Source: Catellatospora paridis (GTDB taxonomy: Bacteria > Actinomycetota > Actinomycetes > Mycobacteriales > Micromonosporaceae). Taken from it: a stretch of 64,000 bases of DNA. The notes beneath the pieces were generated by a model that saw nothing but the letters and a program-made list of their open reading frames with translations, was not told the origin of the DNA and did no database searches. The translations under genes and the position numbers were made by a program. Positions 26,462-34,564 of this stretch are shown here, one piece after another; position 1 is the stretch's first letter, and each line of letters opens with the position of its first letter. The stretch is from NCBI RefSeq assembly GCF_009720365.1, contig NZ_WBZD01000017.1, forward strand, positions 1 through 64,000, written 5' to 3'.

Positions 26462-28594
26462 ATGTCGCGACACGCGAGACGGCGCGAGTCCCCGCGCCGG
26501 GCGCCCAAGGCGCACTGGCTGCTGCTGGCGCTGTCCCTGCTGCTCGCCCTGGCCGGACTGTCCCTCAACGGCTATGTCGAGCACATCGGCGCGGAGGGCA
26601 GCGGCCCGCACCCCGTCGCCGACGAGCGCCCCGCCCCCGACGAGGTGGTCGACGGCGGCCCGGTGCAGCGGCTCGCCGCCGACGGCACGGTGACCACGCG
26701 CGCGATGCCGGCCAAGACGATCGCCCTGACCTTCGACGACGGACCCGACCCGCGCTGGACGCCCGCGATCCTCGACGTGCTGCGCCGTCACGACGCGGCC
26801 GGCACCTTCTTCGCCGTCGGCGCGCAGGTCAACCAGCACCCCGACATCGCGCGGCAGATCGTCGACAGCGGCAGCGAGGTCGCCGCGCACACCTTCACCC
26901 ACCTCGACCTGACCGCCGCGCCGAGCTGGCAGCGCTCGGCGGAGACGACGCTGACCGGCAACGCGATCGCCGCCGCGACCGGCCTGCGCCCGACGCTGAT
27001 GCGCCCGCCCTATTCGGCGACCCCGGACGCGGTGACCGTGCCCGCGTACGAGGCGATGCGGCAGGCCGCCGACGAGGGATACCTCACCGTGCTGGCCGAC
27101 CTCGACACGAAGGACTGGAGCCGGCCCGGCGTCGACGCGATCGTCGCCGCGGCCACGCCCTCCCGCGGCGCGGGCGCGATCGTGATGATGCACGACGCTG
27201 GCGGCGACCGCGCGCAGACCGTGGCCGCCCTGGAGATCCTCATCCCGAGGCTGCAGGAGCAGGGCTACCGGTTCACCACCGTGTCGCAGGCCATGGAGCT
27301 GCCCGCCGCACCCGCCGCGCCCGCCGGGCAGCGGATACGCGGACAGGCCCTGCGGTTCGCGCAGCTCGGCGCGGGCTGGCTGGCCGGCGCGATGACCTGG
27401 CTCATGCTCGCCGCGGTGGTGCTCGCCGTGCTGCGGCTGATCGTGCAGGTATGGTGCGCCCGCGTGCACGTGCGCCGGGTGCGCAAGCTGACCCGCGGGC
27501 GCAAGCGGTACGTCGGCGCGGTGTCGGTGATCGTGCCCGCCTACAACGAGTCGGCCAACATCGAGGCGACCGTGCGCTCGCTGATCGGCGGCGACTACCC
27601 GAGCGTCGAGGTCATCGTCGTCGACGACGGCTCCACCGACGGCACCGCCGAGCTGGTGCGCCGCCTGCGGCTGCCGAACGTCTACGTGGTCGAGCAGGAG
27701 AACGCCGGCAAGCCGACCGCGCTGAACACCGGGGTCATGTTCGCCCGCGGCGACATCCTGGTGATGGTCGACGGCGACACGGTCTTCGAGCCCGACGCGA
27801 TCGGCGAGCTGGTGCAGCCCCTGGCCGACCCGGCGGTCGGCGCGGTGTCCGGCAACACCAAGGTGGCCAACCGCGGCGGGCTGCTGGGCCGCTGGCAGCA
27901 CCTGGAGTACGTGATCGGCTTCAACCTGGACCGCCGGATGTTCGACGTCGCGCAGTGCATGCCGACCGTGCCCGGCGCGATCGGCGCGTTCCGCCGCGAG
28001 GCGGTCGTCGACGTCGGCGGGGTTTCCACGCAGACGCTGGCCGAGGACACCGACTTCACCATGGCGATCATCCGGGCCGGATGGCGCGTGGTGTACGCGC
28101 CCGACGCCATCGCCTGGACCGAGGCCCCGGCCTCGCTGCGGCAGCTGTGGCGGCAGCGCTACCGGTGGTGCTACGGCACGATGCAGGCGATGTGGAAGCA
28201 CCGCCGGGCGCTGGCCGAGGGCGGAGCGTCGGGGCGGCTGGGCCGGCGCGGCCTGTCCTACCTGACGCTGTTCCAGGTGCTGCTGCCGCTGTCCGCGCCG
28301 ATGGTCGACGTCTACGGCGTGTACGGCGCGATCTTCCTGCCCCCGACGCAGGTGGCGGCGGTGTGGCTGGGCTTCACCATGGTCCAGGTACTGACCGCGG
28401 CGTACGCCCTCAAGCTCGACGGGGAGCGCTACGGCCCACTGTGGAGCCTGCCGTTGCAGCAGGTCGTGTACCGGCAGCTGATGTACCTCGTGGTGATCCA
28501 GTCGACGGTCATGGCGCTGGTCGGCGACCGCCTGCGCTGGCACCGCATGGCCCGCACCGGCGCCGCCACCGCCCACGCCCGCATCAGCGCCTGA
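26462..28594 (+). CDS. bifunctional polysaccharide deacetylase-family 2 glycosyltransferase
   Basis: The 710-residue fusion has an N-terminal membrane helix, then a NodB deacetylase domain (IALTFDDGPDPRWTPAIL, the metal-binding HTFTHLDL, RPPYSATPDAV, ending with MMHDAGGDR), another membrane segment near residue 305-330, a GT2 domain (VSVIVPAYNESANIEATVRSL, VVDDGSTDGTAEL, DGDTVFEP, EDTDFTMAI, and QRYRWCYG, the QxxRW motif of processive synthases), and two or three C-terminal helices. It probably makes and N-deacetylates a beta-linked amino-sugar polymer at the membrane, as PgaB/PgaC-like functions in one chain. The partner upstream is a small membrane protein. The polymer is not known. Confidence 0.9.
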   Translation: MSRHARRRESPRRAPKAHWLLLALSLLLALAGLSLNGYVEHIGAEGSGPHPVADERPAPDEVVDGGPVQRLAADGTVTTRAMPAKTIALTFDDGPDPRWTPAILDVLRRHDAAGTFFAVGAQVNQHPDIARQIVDSGSEVAAHTFTHLDLTAAPSWQRSAETTLTGNAIAAATGLRPTLMRPPYSATPDAVTVPAYEAMRQAADEGYLTVLADLDTKDWSRPGVDAIVAAATPSRGAGAIVMMHDAGGDRAQTVAALEILIPRLQEQGYRFTTVSQAMELPAAPAAPAGQRIRGQALRFAQLGAGWLAGAMTWLMLAAVVLAVLRLIVQVWCARVHVRRVRKLTRGRKRYVGAVSVIVPAYNESANIEATVRSLIGGDYPSVEVIVVDDGSTDGTAELVRRLRLPNVYVVEQENAGKPTALNTGVMFARGDILVMVDGDTVFEPDAIGELVQPLADPAVGAVSGNTKVANRGGLLGRWQHLEYVIGFNLDRRMFDVAQCMPTVPGAIGAFRREAVVDVGGVSTQTLAEDTDFTMAIIRAGWRVVYAPDAIAWTEAPASLRQLWRQRYRWCYGTMQAMWKHRRALAEGGASGRLGRRGLSYLTLFQVLLPLSAPMVDVYGVYGAIFLPPTQVAAVWLGFTMVQVLTAAYALKLDGERYGPLWSLPLQQVVYRQLMYLVVIQSTVMALVGDRLRWHRMARTGAATAHARISA

Positions 28595-28615
28595 GCCTGC
28601 GTGATCGTCCCGCTT

Positions 28616-28692
28616 TGATCGTTCGACCTGCCTGGCACCTGTGCGTATCTTGACCCCGCATTCGCCCACCTGCCCGGCAAGTCGAACGATCA
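28616..28692. repeat. inverted repeat of the GATC-palindrome family
   Basis: TGATCGTTCGACCTGCC (28616-28632) pairs with 28676-28692 with one mismatch over 17 bases; the spacer is 43 bases. It begins 21 bases after the synthase stop. It may form a large hairpin in the 3' region. Confidence 0.65.
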
Positions 28693-28790
28693 TGGTGCGC
28701 CTGGGGCCCGTGACACATCGGCGTTCGTTGACGCCTTAACGGTGAACCTTCTTTCCGGTTTCTGTTCAGGCACCATCAACGGAGGTCCTC

Positions 28791-29888
28791 ATGAGACGCC
28801 TCACGCTGCTCCTCGCCGTACTGATCGGGCTGGCCGGCCCGCTGCCCGCGGCGGCCGCGCCCCCGCCCACGCCGCAGGCCGCGGCGATCACACCGATCCA
28901 GATCTACGGCGCCTGGCACTGCAGCAACGACGCCTGCCTGTGGGCGACGCCGCGCACCGTGGCCGAGTTCGACAGCCAGAACCACTGGCTCGTCGACCGC
29001 GGTGACGGCCGGCCGTCGGTCAACCTGGTCGTGCTCAGCTTCGTCAACCCGCTGAAGCTGCTGAACCAGACCACCGACGCGGCCACCCTCAACGGTGTGC
29101 CGCGGGGTATGACGCAGGAGATCGTCAACCACTTCACCTCGCGCGGCATCCGGGTGATGTTGTCGATCGGCGGCATCACCTACACCGACGACTGGGACAC
29201 CGCGCTCGCCACGAGCGGCACCCTGCTCGGGCAGCGCGCGGCCGCGGTGGCGACGCAGTTCGGGGTCGGCATCGAGATCGACTACGAGCAGAACAGCAGC
29301 CCGAACGTCGCGGCGCTGCAGAACTTCATCACCGCGTACCGGGCGGTCCACCCGTACGACGCGAGCGGCGCGAACCCGCGGGCGCGGCTGACCATCGACG
29401 TGGCCGCGGGTGACCGCTGGCTGATCGCGCTCAACCAGAAGGCGACCGCCGACTGGCTGCGCACCGACAACCCGGTGCTGGACTGGGCCAACGCGATGGT
29501 GCCGGCCCGGCAGCCGGCGGCGTCGACGGCGCAGGCCAACTGGCAGGAGCACATCGACGGCAAGCCGCAGTACAACCCGCCGGTGCCGCCGCTGGCCCCG
29601 GCGAAGTTCACCGGCGGCCTCTACATCGCCGAGGGCAGCAAGGTCCGCGCGGAGTGCACGAACTTTGCGAACTCGGTGCAGCAGGCCGCGGCCCCGTACG
29701 TGCAGTCGGTGGCTCCGAACGGTGCGGGCACCACGGCGGGCATGCTGGGCTTCATGTTCTGGGCCGCGGAGAAGCCGTCGACCCGCGGGGTCGGCACCGC
29801 CCCGCCGAACACCTGCGAGGGTGGCATGGGCGTCGGCGCGACCAGCCTGAACATCCCCGTGCCGATGCCTGCACTGCGGCAGAGCTGA
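28791..29888 (+). CDS. secreted glycoside hydrolase family 18-like protein (chitinase type)
   Basis: The 365-residue protein has a Sec signal peptide (RRLTLLLAVLIGLAGPLPAAAA). The mature part shows the GH18 barrel strands: LVVLSFVNPL, then IRVMLSIGGITY, then VGIEIDYEQN, where the final Glu (residue 166) takes the place of the catalytic acid of the usual DxxDxDxE. The first Asp positions of that motif are replaced (GVGIEIDYE). GGAGG precedes the ATG. Likely substrates are chitin-like polymers or N-glycans (endo-beta-N-acetylglucosaminidase). It follows a gene set for an amino-sugar polymer, so a role in trimming that polymer is possible but only inferred. Confidence 0.72.
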   Translation: MRRLTLLLAVLIGLAGPLPAAAAPPPTPQAAAITPIQIYGAWHCSNDACLWATPRTVAEFDSQNHWLVDRGDGRPSVNLVVLSFVNPLKLLNQTTDAATLNGVPRGMTQEIVNHFTSRGIRVMLSIGGITYTDDWDTALATSGTLLGQRAAAVATQFGVGIEIDYEQNSSPNVAALQNFITAYRAVHPYDASGANPRARLTIDVAAGDRWLIALNQKATADWLRTDNPVLDWANAMVPARQPAASTAQANWQEHIDGKPQYNPPVPPLAPAKFTGGLYIAEGSKVRAECTNFANSVQQAAAPYVQSVAPNGAGTTAGMLGFMFWAAEKPSTRGVGTAPPNTCEGGMGVGATSLNIPVPMPALRQS

Positions 29889-29938
29889 CCGACACCGGGC
29901 CCCGGCACCCACCTGTCGCCGGGACCCGGCGAACAGGA

Positions 29939-29970
29939 GTGGGGCCCGGCGCGGACGCACCGGGCCCCAC
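29939..29970. terminator. bidirectional hairpin between GH18 and M43 genes
   Basis: GTGGGGCCCGG (29939-29949) pairs perfectly with 29960-29970 over 11 bases, with a ten-base loop, between two converging genes. Confidence 0.65.
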
Positions 29971-29976
29971 CTGCCG

Positions 29977-30921
29977 TCACGCGCGGTACGCGGTCCAGGC
30001 GTCGAGCATGCGGGTCGCCTGGCCCGCGGTGAACTCGAACATGCAGGCGTCGTCGGTGTAGTCCATGAAGTTGTGGATCGGGTCCAGGCCCGGCTTGTTC
30101 TTGCAGGTGTCCAGGTTGGTCGGGCACCCGAAGGCGGCGGCCTTCTCCGCCGGGGTGTCGGCGACCTGGTCGCCCTGGCCGTTACAGCCGCCCTGGAAGG
30201 TGTGGTACAGGTTCAGCCAGTGGCCGATCTCGTGGGTGGCGGTGTCGCCCAGGTTGTACGGGCTGGCGTTGCCGCCGGGCAGCGACTCGGCGAGGATCAC
30301 CGCGCCGTCGTACGAGGTGATGTTCGACTGGGGGAAGGTGGCCCAGCCGAGCAGGTCCTGGCTGAGCAGGCCGGTGTAGATGTTCAGGGTGCCGTCGCCG
30401 CCGACGCGCAGCGCCGACTTCATCGCCTTCTCCGTGTTGGAGTTGTAGACGATCGGATACCAGGCGGCGTTGGTGACCCGGTTGATCGACTGCAGCTGGA
30501 ACGCGAACGCGGTCGCCGCGCCGCCGGTGCCGCCGGAGTACGCCTGGTTCAGCACGCTGATCTGGTTGTTGATCATCGAGTCGGGGATGTTGCCGTTGGC
30601 GCGGGTGCCGTCCTCGGAGATCACGTGCACGACCACCGGGATGGTGACGGTGGCCGCCGCGGCGGCCGCGGTGGCACGGGCCTTGCCCTTGGCCTTGAGG
30701 GCGGCTTCCAGTGCCTTCTCGTTGGCGGCCACCTGCTCCGTGGTGAGCTCGTTGGGGTCGTGCTTGGCGGAGCCGCCCGGCTTGGCCTTCATCGCGGCGG
30801 CCGGCTCCACGCACACCGGCGCGGGTGCCGCGGCCACACCGACCGCCGCCCCTCCGGTGAGCGTGGACGCCGCGACGAGCGCGGTCAGTCCGAGTGTGCT
30901 GAGGGAGCGCCTCAGGTTCAT
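29977..30921 (-). CDS. secreted zinc metalloprotease, M43 family (pappalysin/cytophagalysin type)
   Basis: The 314-residue protein has a signal peptide of about 32 residues and a propeptide-like region (HDPNELTTEQVAANEKALEAAL). The catalytic site is HEIGHWLNLYH at residues 230-240, the metzincin HExxHxxGxxH-type zinc site (Gly replaced by Asn). The Met-turn region is HNFMDYTDDACMFEFTAGQATRM. Cysteines around CNGQGDQVADTPAE and CPTNLDTC match M43 disulfides. AGGAGAGGTG precedes the ATG. It should act outside the cell on proteins; no inhibitor or partner gene is adjacent. Confidence 0.9.
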   Translation of the reverse strand: MNLRRSLSTLGLTALVAASTLTGGAAVGVAAAPAPVCVEPAAAMKAKPGGSAKHDPNELTTEQVAANEKALEAALKAKGKARATAAAAAATVTIPVVVHVISEDGTRANGNIPDSMINNQISVLNQAYSGGTGGAATAFAFQLQSINRVTNAAWYPIVYNSNTEKAMKSALRVGGDGTLNIYTGLLSQDLLGWATFPQSNITSYDGAVILAESLPGGNASPYNLGDTATHEIGHWLNLYHTFQGGCNGQGDQVADTPAEKAAAFGCPTNLDTCKNKPGLDPIHNFMDYTDDACMFEFTAGQATRMLDAWTAYRA

Positions 30922-31120
30922 CGAATCACCTCTCCTGCCCCTGGCGCGGTGGGGTAGTCCGCGCCGTTCCCATGCATGTGGAAGGGACGCTAGAGCTGAT
31001 CGATGGACATCGAAATCATGTGTACGGATGGTGGGTCTGTCGCGGCCGTGTCACGGATTCGCCGTGCCGCTCCGATGTGGCCGGACGACGCGGGGTCACG
31101 TGGACCCGGACTGGTCTTGC

Positions 31121-31549
31121 TCAGCCTCCGGCGCAGGTGTTGGTGCCGCCACTGCGGGAGTAGCAACCGGTGGGCGTGACGTCGGGCGTCGGGGTGCCGC
31201 CGGGGGCGCGCAACCCGATCGTGACCAGCGAGAGCAGCAGTGTCGCGGCTGCCAGCGCCACGCCGGTCCCGCGCTTGCCGCGCTGCGCCAGGAAGAGCAG
31301 CGCGCCCGCGCCCTGAATCGCGAGCAGTGCGTTCAGGCAGCCGACGGTCAGCCGCAGTTCCGCCGCGTTCTCCGCCGGCGTGTCCCAGCCGTCGAACAGC
31401 TCGAACTTCGACAACGCCAGCGCCACCAACGCGCCGATCCACGCGATGAGAAGCAGGTGTCCGAGCGTCTCCAGCAACTTTGCGCCGCGACGCGAAGGCC
31501 TGCCGGCCGGGTCGCCGTCCGGCCGCGTCTGCGATGTCGTCGGCGTCAT
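31121..31549 (-). CDS. small multi-pass membrane protein of unknown function
   Basis: The 142-residue protein has three hydrophobic helices (GHLLLIAWIGALVALALS, LRLTVGCLNALLAIQGAGALLFLA, GTGVALAAATLLLSLVTIGL) and a short outer tail with two Cys (TGCYSRSGGTNTCAGG) that could form a disulfide. I do not recognise the family. The ATG at 31549 is preceded by CACACT seven bases earlier, a possible leaderless promoter. It neighbours the small Cys protein and GntR gene but shares no obvious operon with them. Confidence 0.55.
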   Translation of the reverse strand: MTPTTSQTRPDGDPAGRPSRRGAKLLETLGHLLLIAWIGALVALALSKFELFDGWDTPAENAAELRLTVGCLNALLAIQGAGALLFLAQRGKRGTGVALAAATLLLSLVTIGLRAPGGTPTPDVTPTGCYSRSGGTNTCAGG

Positions 31550-31626
31550 GCGGGAGAGTGTGCCCGTTGCATCCCGGCTCCGCTGCCCCGCCGGCTGCGG
31601 CAGGTCGTCGCGCGGCTCGGGGGCAT

Positions 31627-31824
31627 TCACCCGAAGAGCGGCCAGGTCCGTCTGCCGGGCTGGGTGGGTTGCCGACCGGCCATGAGCAGCTCCGCCGTCG
31701 CCTGCCAGGTCGCCTGGCAGCTCACCCGGGAGCAGATACGGCAGCGGCCCGTCCGCTTCCTGTTGCGGTGCCGGTACAGCTCCTCGTAGAGGAAGGCCGC
31801 CCGCTTGTCGGTGATCGGCTCCAT
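31627..31824 (-). CDS. small Cys-containing protein, divergent partner of a short GntR regulator
   Basis: The 65-residue protein starts EPITDKRAAFLYEELYRHRNRKRTGRC and has CRICSRVSC, three Cys that could bind a metal, then QATWQATAELLMAG. GAGGAG lies before the ATG. I do not recognise a characterised family. It is divergent from a one-domain GntR repressor across a 230-base region that holds an inverted repeat, which suggests that the regulator controls this gene. Confidence 0.6.
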   Translation of the reverse strand: MEPITDKRAAFLYEELYRHRNRKRTGRCRICSRVSCQATWQATAELLMAGRQPTQPGRRTWPLFG

Positions 31825-31961
31825 GCTGCTTACTCCTCACCAAGCAGGGCACCCCGCCGCCCGGTCTCGGTGGGCGCGAACGGCAGGGGCGGTCCTGGAG
31901 GCGGGCTGGGGTGCGTTCCAGCCCGCTCGTGAGCCTCAAGTGCCGACCGGAGGCTCTTCTG

Positions 31962-31981
31962 CAACCTACTGTAAGAGGTTG
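31962..31981. promoter_or_regulatory. candidate GntR operator between divergent genes
   Basis: CAACCT (31962-31967) is inverted as AGGTTG (31976-31981) with an eight-base spacer. The surrounding region is clearly lower in GC than the rest of the window. The site lies between the small Cys protein gene and the short GntR gene. Confidence 0.4.
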
Positions 31982-32055
31982 TAGAGCCACAAGACTTGAT
32001 TGCCATGAAGTAACTAGACGTGATCAACTCGGGCAGCCGACCCGAGGAAGTCACC

Positions 32056-32280
32056 ATGCCTGCCATCCCCATGAGTTCTGCGCAGATCGCAGAGGACATC
32101 ACTGCCCGTATCGCGGCTGGGGAGTATGCGCCGGGCAGCCAACTGCCGACCATCGCGCAGCTCGCCAGCCTCTACAACGTCAGCGACGGAACGATCTCGC
32201 GCGTGATGATCGTGCTGCGCACGCGCGGAACGATCGTGGGGGTCCCCGGGCGCGGCACCTTCGTGCCCGAGCAGGACTGA
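32056..32280 (+). CDS. short GntR-type winged-helix protein (DNA-binding domain only)
   Basis: The 74-residue protein is just a GntR winged helix: SAQIAEDITARIAAGEYAPGSQLPTIAQLASLYNVSDGTISRVMIVLRTRGTIVGVPGRGTFV. There is no effector domain. GAGGAAG precedes the ATG at 32056; a GTG 12 codons upstream is less well placed. Stand-alone GntR wings of this type are frequent in actinomycete accessory and plasmid-derived DNA. With the divergent Cys protein and the low-GC intergenic repeat it looks like a small regulatory pair, perhaps acquired. Confidence 0.82.
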   Translation: MPAIPMSSAQIAEDITARIAAGEYAPGSQLPTIAQLASLYNVSDGTISRVMIVLRTRGTIVGVPGRGTFVPEQD

Positions 32281-32357
32281 CGACGCCCGGCGTCAACCTG
32301 ACCGTTGTGCAGGGCAAACCAGGTCCGCATGTGCCTGCGGCGGGGTAGAACTGCACT

Positions 32358-33797
32358 GTGGCCGACAAGCTCGCGCCGTACCGGGGGAAGCGGTCGGCGG
32401 TGCGTACGCCCGAGCCGGTGCCCGCGGCCGGGCCGCTGCCGCGTGGGCATGACGACACCTTCGTCATCCAGGAGCACCACGCCCGCGCGCTGCACTGGGA
32501 CTTCCGCCTGGAGCACGGCGGCGTGCTCGTCTCCTGGGCCGTCCCCAAGGGCCTGCCACTGGACCCGAAGGACAACCGCCTCGCCGTCCACACCGAAGAC
32601 CACCCACTCGAGTACGCCGACTTCGCCGGTCACATCCCGGCGGGCGAGTACGGTGCGGGCGAGGTGAGCATCTGGGACCGGGGCGCGTACGAGCTGGAGA
32701 AGTGGACCGACGACGAGGTCAAGGTGGTCCTGCACGGGCAACGGGTGGAGGGGCGCTACGTGCTCATCCATACGAAGGGCACGCAGTGGTTGATGCACCG
32801 CATGGACCCGCCCCCGGCGGACCGGACCGCGCCGCCGGACCTGATCCGGCCCATGATGGCGACGCTGGGGGAACTGCCGCCGAAGGCGCAGGACGGCCGG
32901 TACGGCTACGAGCTGAAGTGGGACGGGGTGCGGGCCGTCGTCTACGCCGAGGGCGGCCGGGTGCGGGCGCTGAGCCGCAACGACCTGTACGTCACTGCGG
33001 CGTACCCGGAGCTGCGCGCGTTCGCGGAGGCGCTCGGGTCGACCACCGCGGTGTTCGACGGCGAGCTGGTGGCGTTCGACCGCTCGGGGCGGATCTCGTT
33101 CGGCGCGCTACAGCCGCGGATGCATGTGCAGGACGCGGCGCGGGTGCGCCGGCTGGCCGCGCAGACGCCGGTCACCTACGTCATCTTCGATCTGCTGCAC
33201 CTGGACGGGCGGGACACCACGAAGCTGCCCTACCGGCAGCGGCGTGAACTGCTGGAGGGGCTGGGCCTGTCGGGGGCGCACTGGGACACCCCGCCGTACA
33301 CCGAGGGCGGCGGGACGCGGCTGCTGGAGACCTCGCGGGAGCAGGGCCTGGAGGGAGTCGTAGCGAAGCTGCTGGACTCGGCGTATGAGCCGGGGCGGCG
33401 GTCACGGGCCTGGATCAAGGTGAAGAACCTGCGTACGCAGGAGGTGGTCGTCGCGGGGTGGCGGCCGGGCCAGGGCAACCGTGCGGACACGATCGGGGCG
33501 CTGCTACTGGGGATTCCCGGGCCGGACGGGTTGCGCTACGTCGGCTCGGTCGGCACCGGCTTCACCCGGCAGATGCTCGACGACCTGCGGCAGCGGCTGT
33601 CCAAGCTGGAGCGGAGCACGTCGCCGTTCGCGGAAGCATTGCCGACCCGCGACGCCAAGGACGCGCACTGGGTCACACCGAAGCTGGTCGGGGAGGTGCG
33701 GTTCACCGAATGGACCCGCGACGGCAGGCTGCGCCACCCCGCCTGGCGCGGCCTACGCCCGGACAAGTCCCCGTCCGAGGTGGTCCCCGAGTCCTGA
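32358..33797 (+). CDS. ligD: LigD-like two-domain protein: 3'-phosphoesterase plus ATP-dependent DNA ligase
   Basis: The 479-residue protein begins with a LigD 3'-phosphoesterase domain (DTFVIQEHHARALHWDFRLEHGGVLVSWAVPKG, the metal-binding His/Asp set; HIPAGEYGAGEV; residues 30-150). The ligase domain follows, with the nucleotidyl lysine in YELKWDGVR at Lys187, then FDGELVAFD, EGVVAKLLDSAYEPGRRSRAWIKVK and the OB-fold. The N- or C-terminal primase-polymerase domain of full LigD is missing. It should heal and seal DNA ends in Ku-dependent end joining, but no ku gene lies in the window. TAGAAC six bases before the GTG may be its -10. Confidence 0.9.
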   Translation: MADKLAPYRGKRSAVRTPEPVPAAGPLPRGHDDTFVIQEHHARALHWDFRLEHGGVLVSWAVPKGLPLDPKDNRLAVHTEDHPLEYADFAGHIPAGEYGAGEVSIWDRGAYELEKWTDDEVKVVLHGQRVEGRYVLIHTKGTQWLMHRMDPPPADRTAPPDLIRPMMATLGELPPKAQDGRYGYELKWDGVRAVVYAEGGRVRALSRNDLYVTAAYPELRAFAEALGSTTAVFDGELVAFDRSGRISFGALQPRMHVQDAARVRRLAAQTPVTYVIFDLLHLDGRDTTKLPYRQRRELLEGLGLSGAHWDTPPYTEGGGTRLLETSREQGLEGVVAKLLDSAYEPGRRSRAWIKVKNLRTQEVVVAGWRPGQGNRADTIGALLLGIPGPDGLRYVGSVGTGFTRQMLDDLRQRLSKLERSTSPFAEALPTRDAKDAHWVTPKLVGEVRFTEWTRDGRLRHPAWRGLRPDKSPSEVVPES

Positions 33798-33820
33798 CCG
33801 GGTTCAGCAGGTGGCCTTTC

Positions 33821-34354
33821 TTACCTGCCTAGGAGGGGGATGTCGAGGAGGCCGGCGTGGTAGTCGCGGACGGCCTGGGCGAGTTCGTCGATGCTGAGCT
33901 GGCCGTCGTGGTTCTCGTCGATCTGGTCGAAGGCCTCCTCGGCGTGGGGCTTGGTCACGCCGATGGCCTCGATCCAGCGGCGGAACTCGGCCGGATTGAC
34001 CTGGCCGTCGCCGTCGGTGTCGCACAGGTCGAGGGTGGCGCTGATGGTCGGGCGCAGCACGGTGCTGAAACCGGTGTTGCCCATGAGGATGATCTCGGTC
34101 TGCGCGATGCGGTCGAACTGCTTGGCCGAGAGCGTGTCGTCGGGCTGCAGGCTCGCCTTGGCGGCCAGGTACTCCCACATCGCCAGGTATGAGTCGAGCA
34201 CGGCCCGGCCGCGCGGGGACTGCTCGTCCTCGCCGAACGCCGCCACGATGCGCCGGCCCTCGGCCTCGAAGTCCGACCGGTCGACGTGGCCGTTGCCGTC
34301 GGTGTCCCACAGCCGGAACCGCCGCGCGAGCCGCTCGCTCCGAACGTCCAACAT
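33821..34354 (-). CDS. EF-hand calcium-binding protein
   Basis: The 177-residue protein has at least three EF-hand loops: DTDGNGHVDRSDF near residue 17, DTDGDGQVNPAEF near 111, and DENHDGQLSIDEL near 145. The organisation resembles calerythrin/CabB-like sarcoplasmic calcium-binding proteins of actinomycetes, which buffer or sense Ca2+ in the cytoplasm. There is no signal peptide. I chose the ATG at 34354 because GGGGG lies six bases upstream; the GTG three codons earlier overlaps that site. Confidence 0.9.
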   Translation of the reverse strand: MLDVRSERLARRFRLWDTDGNGHVDRSDFEAEGRRIVAAFGEDEQSPRGRAVLDSYLAMWEYLAAKASLQPDDTLSAKQFDRIAQTEIILMGNTGFSTVLRPTISATLDLCDTDGDGQVNPAEFRRWIEAIGVTKPHAEEAFDQIDENHDGQLSIDELAQAVRDYHAGLLDIPLLGR

Positions 34355-34564
34355 GTGTCGCACCCCCTGCTCTACCGGCGCGAACGCCGATCCGGAACCG
34401 AAGGCCGTATGGGAACCGGGTGAGCCACGCGGAACCCGAGGCCTGACAGGACACTACCAAGCGCGAGGAACCGGCGGCGGAGCGTTGCGATTCTGTGACA
34501 GAGTGTGCGCGAGAGCCGGTCACGGCGCGTTTGGCGAATGCCGTCCCGGGGAATGGAGACGGCT

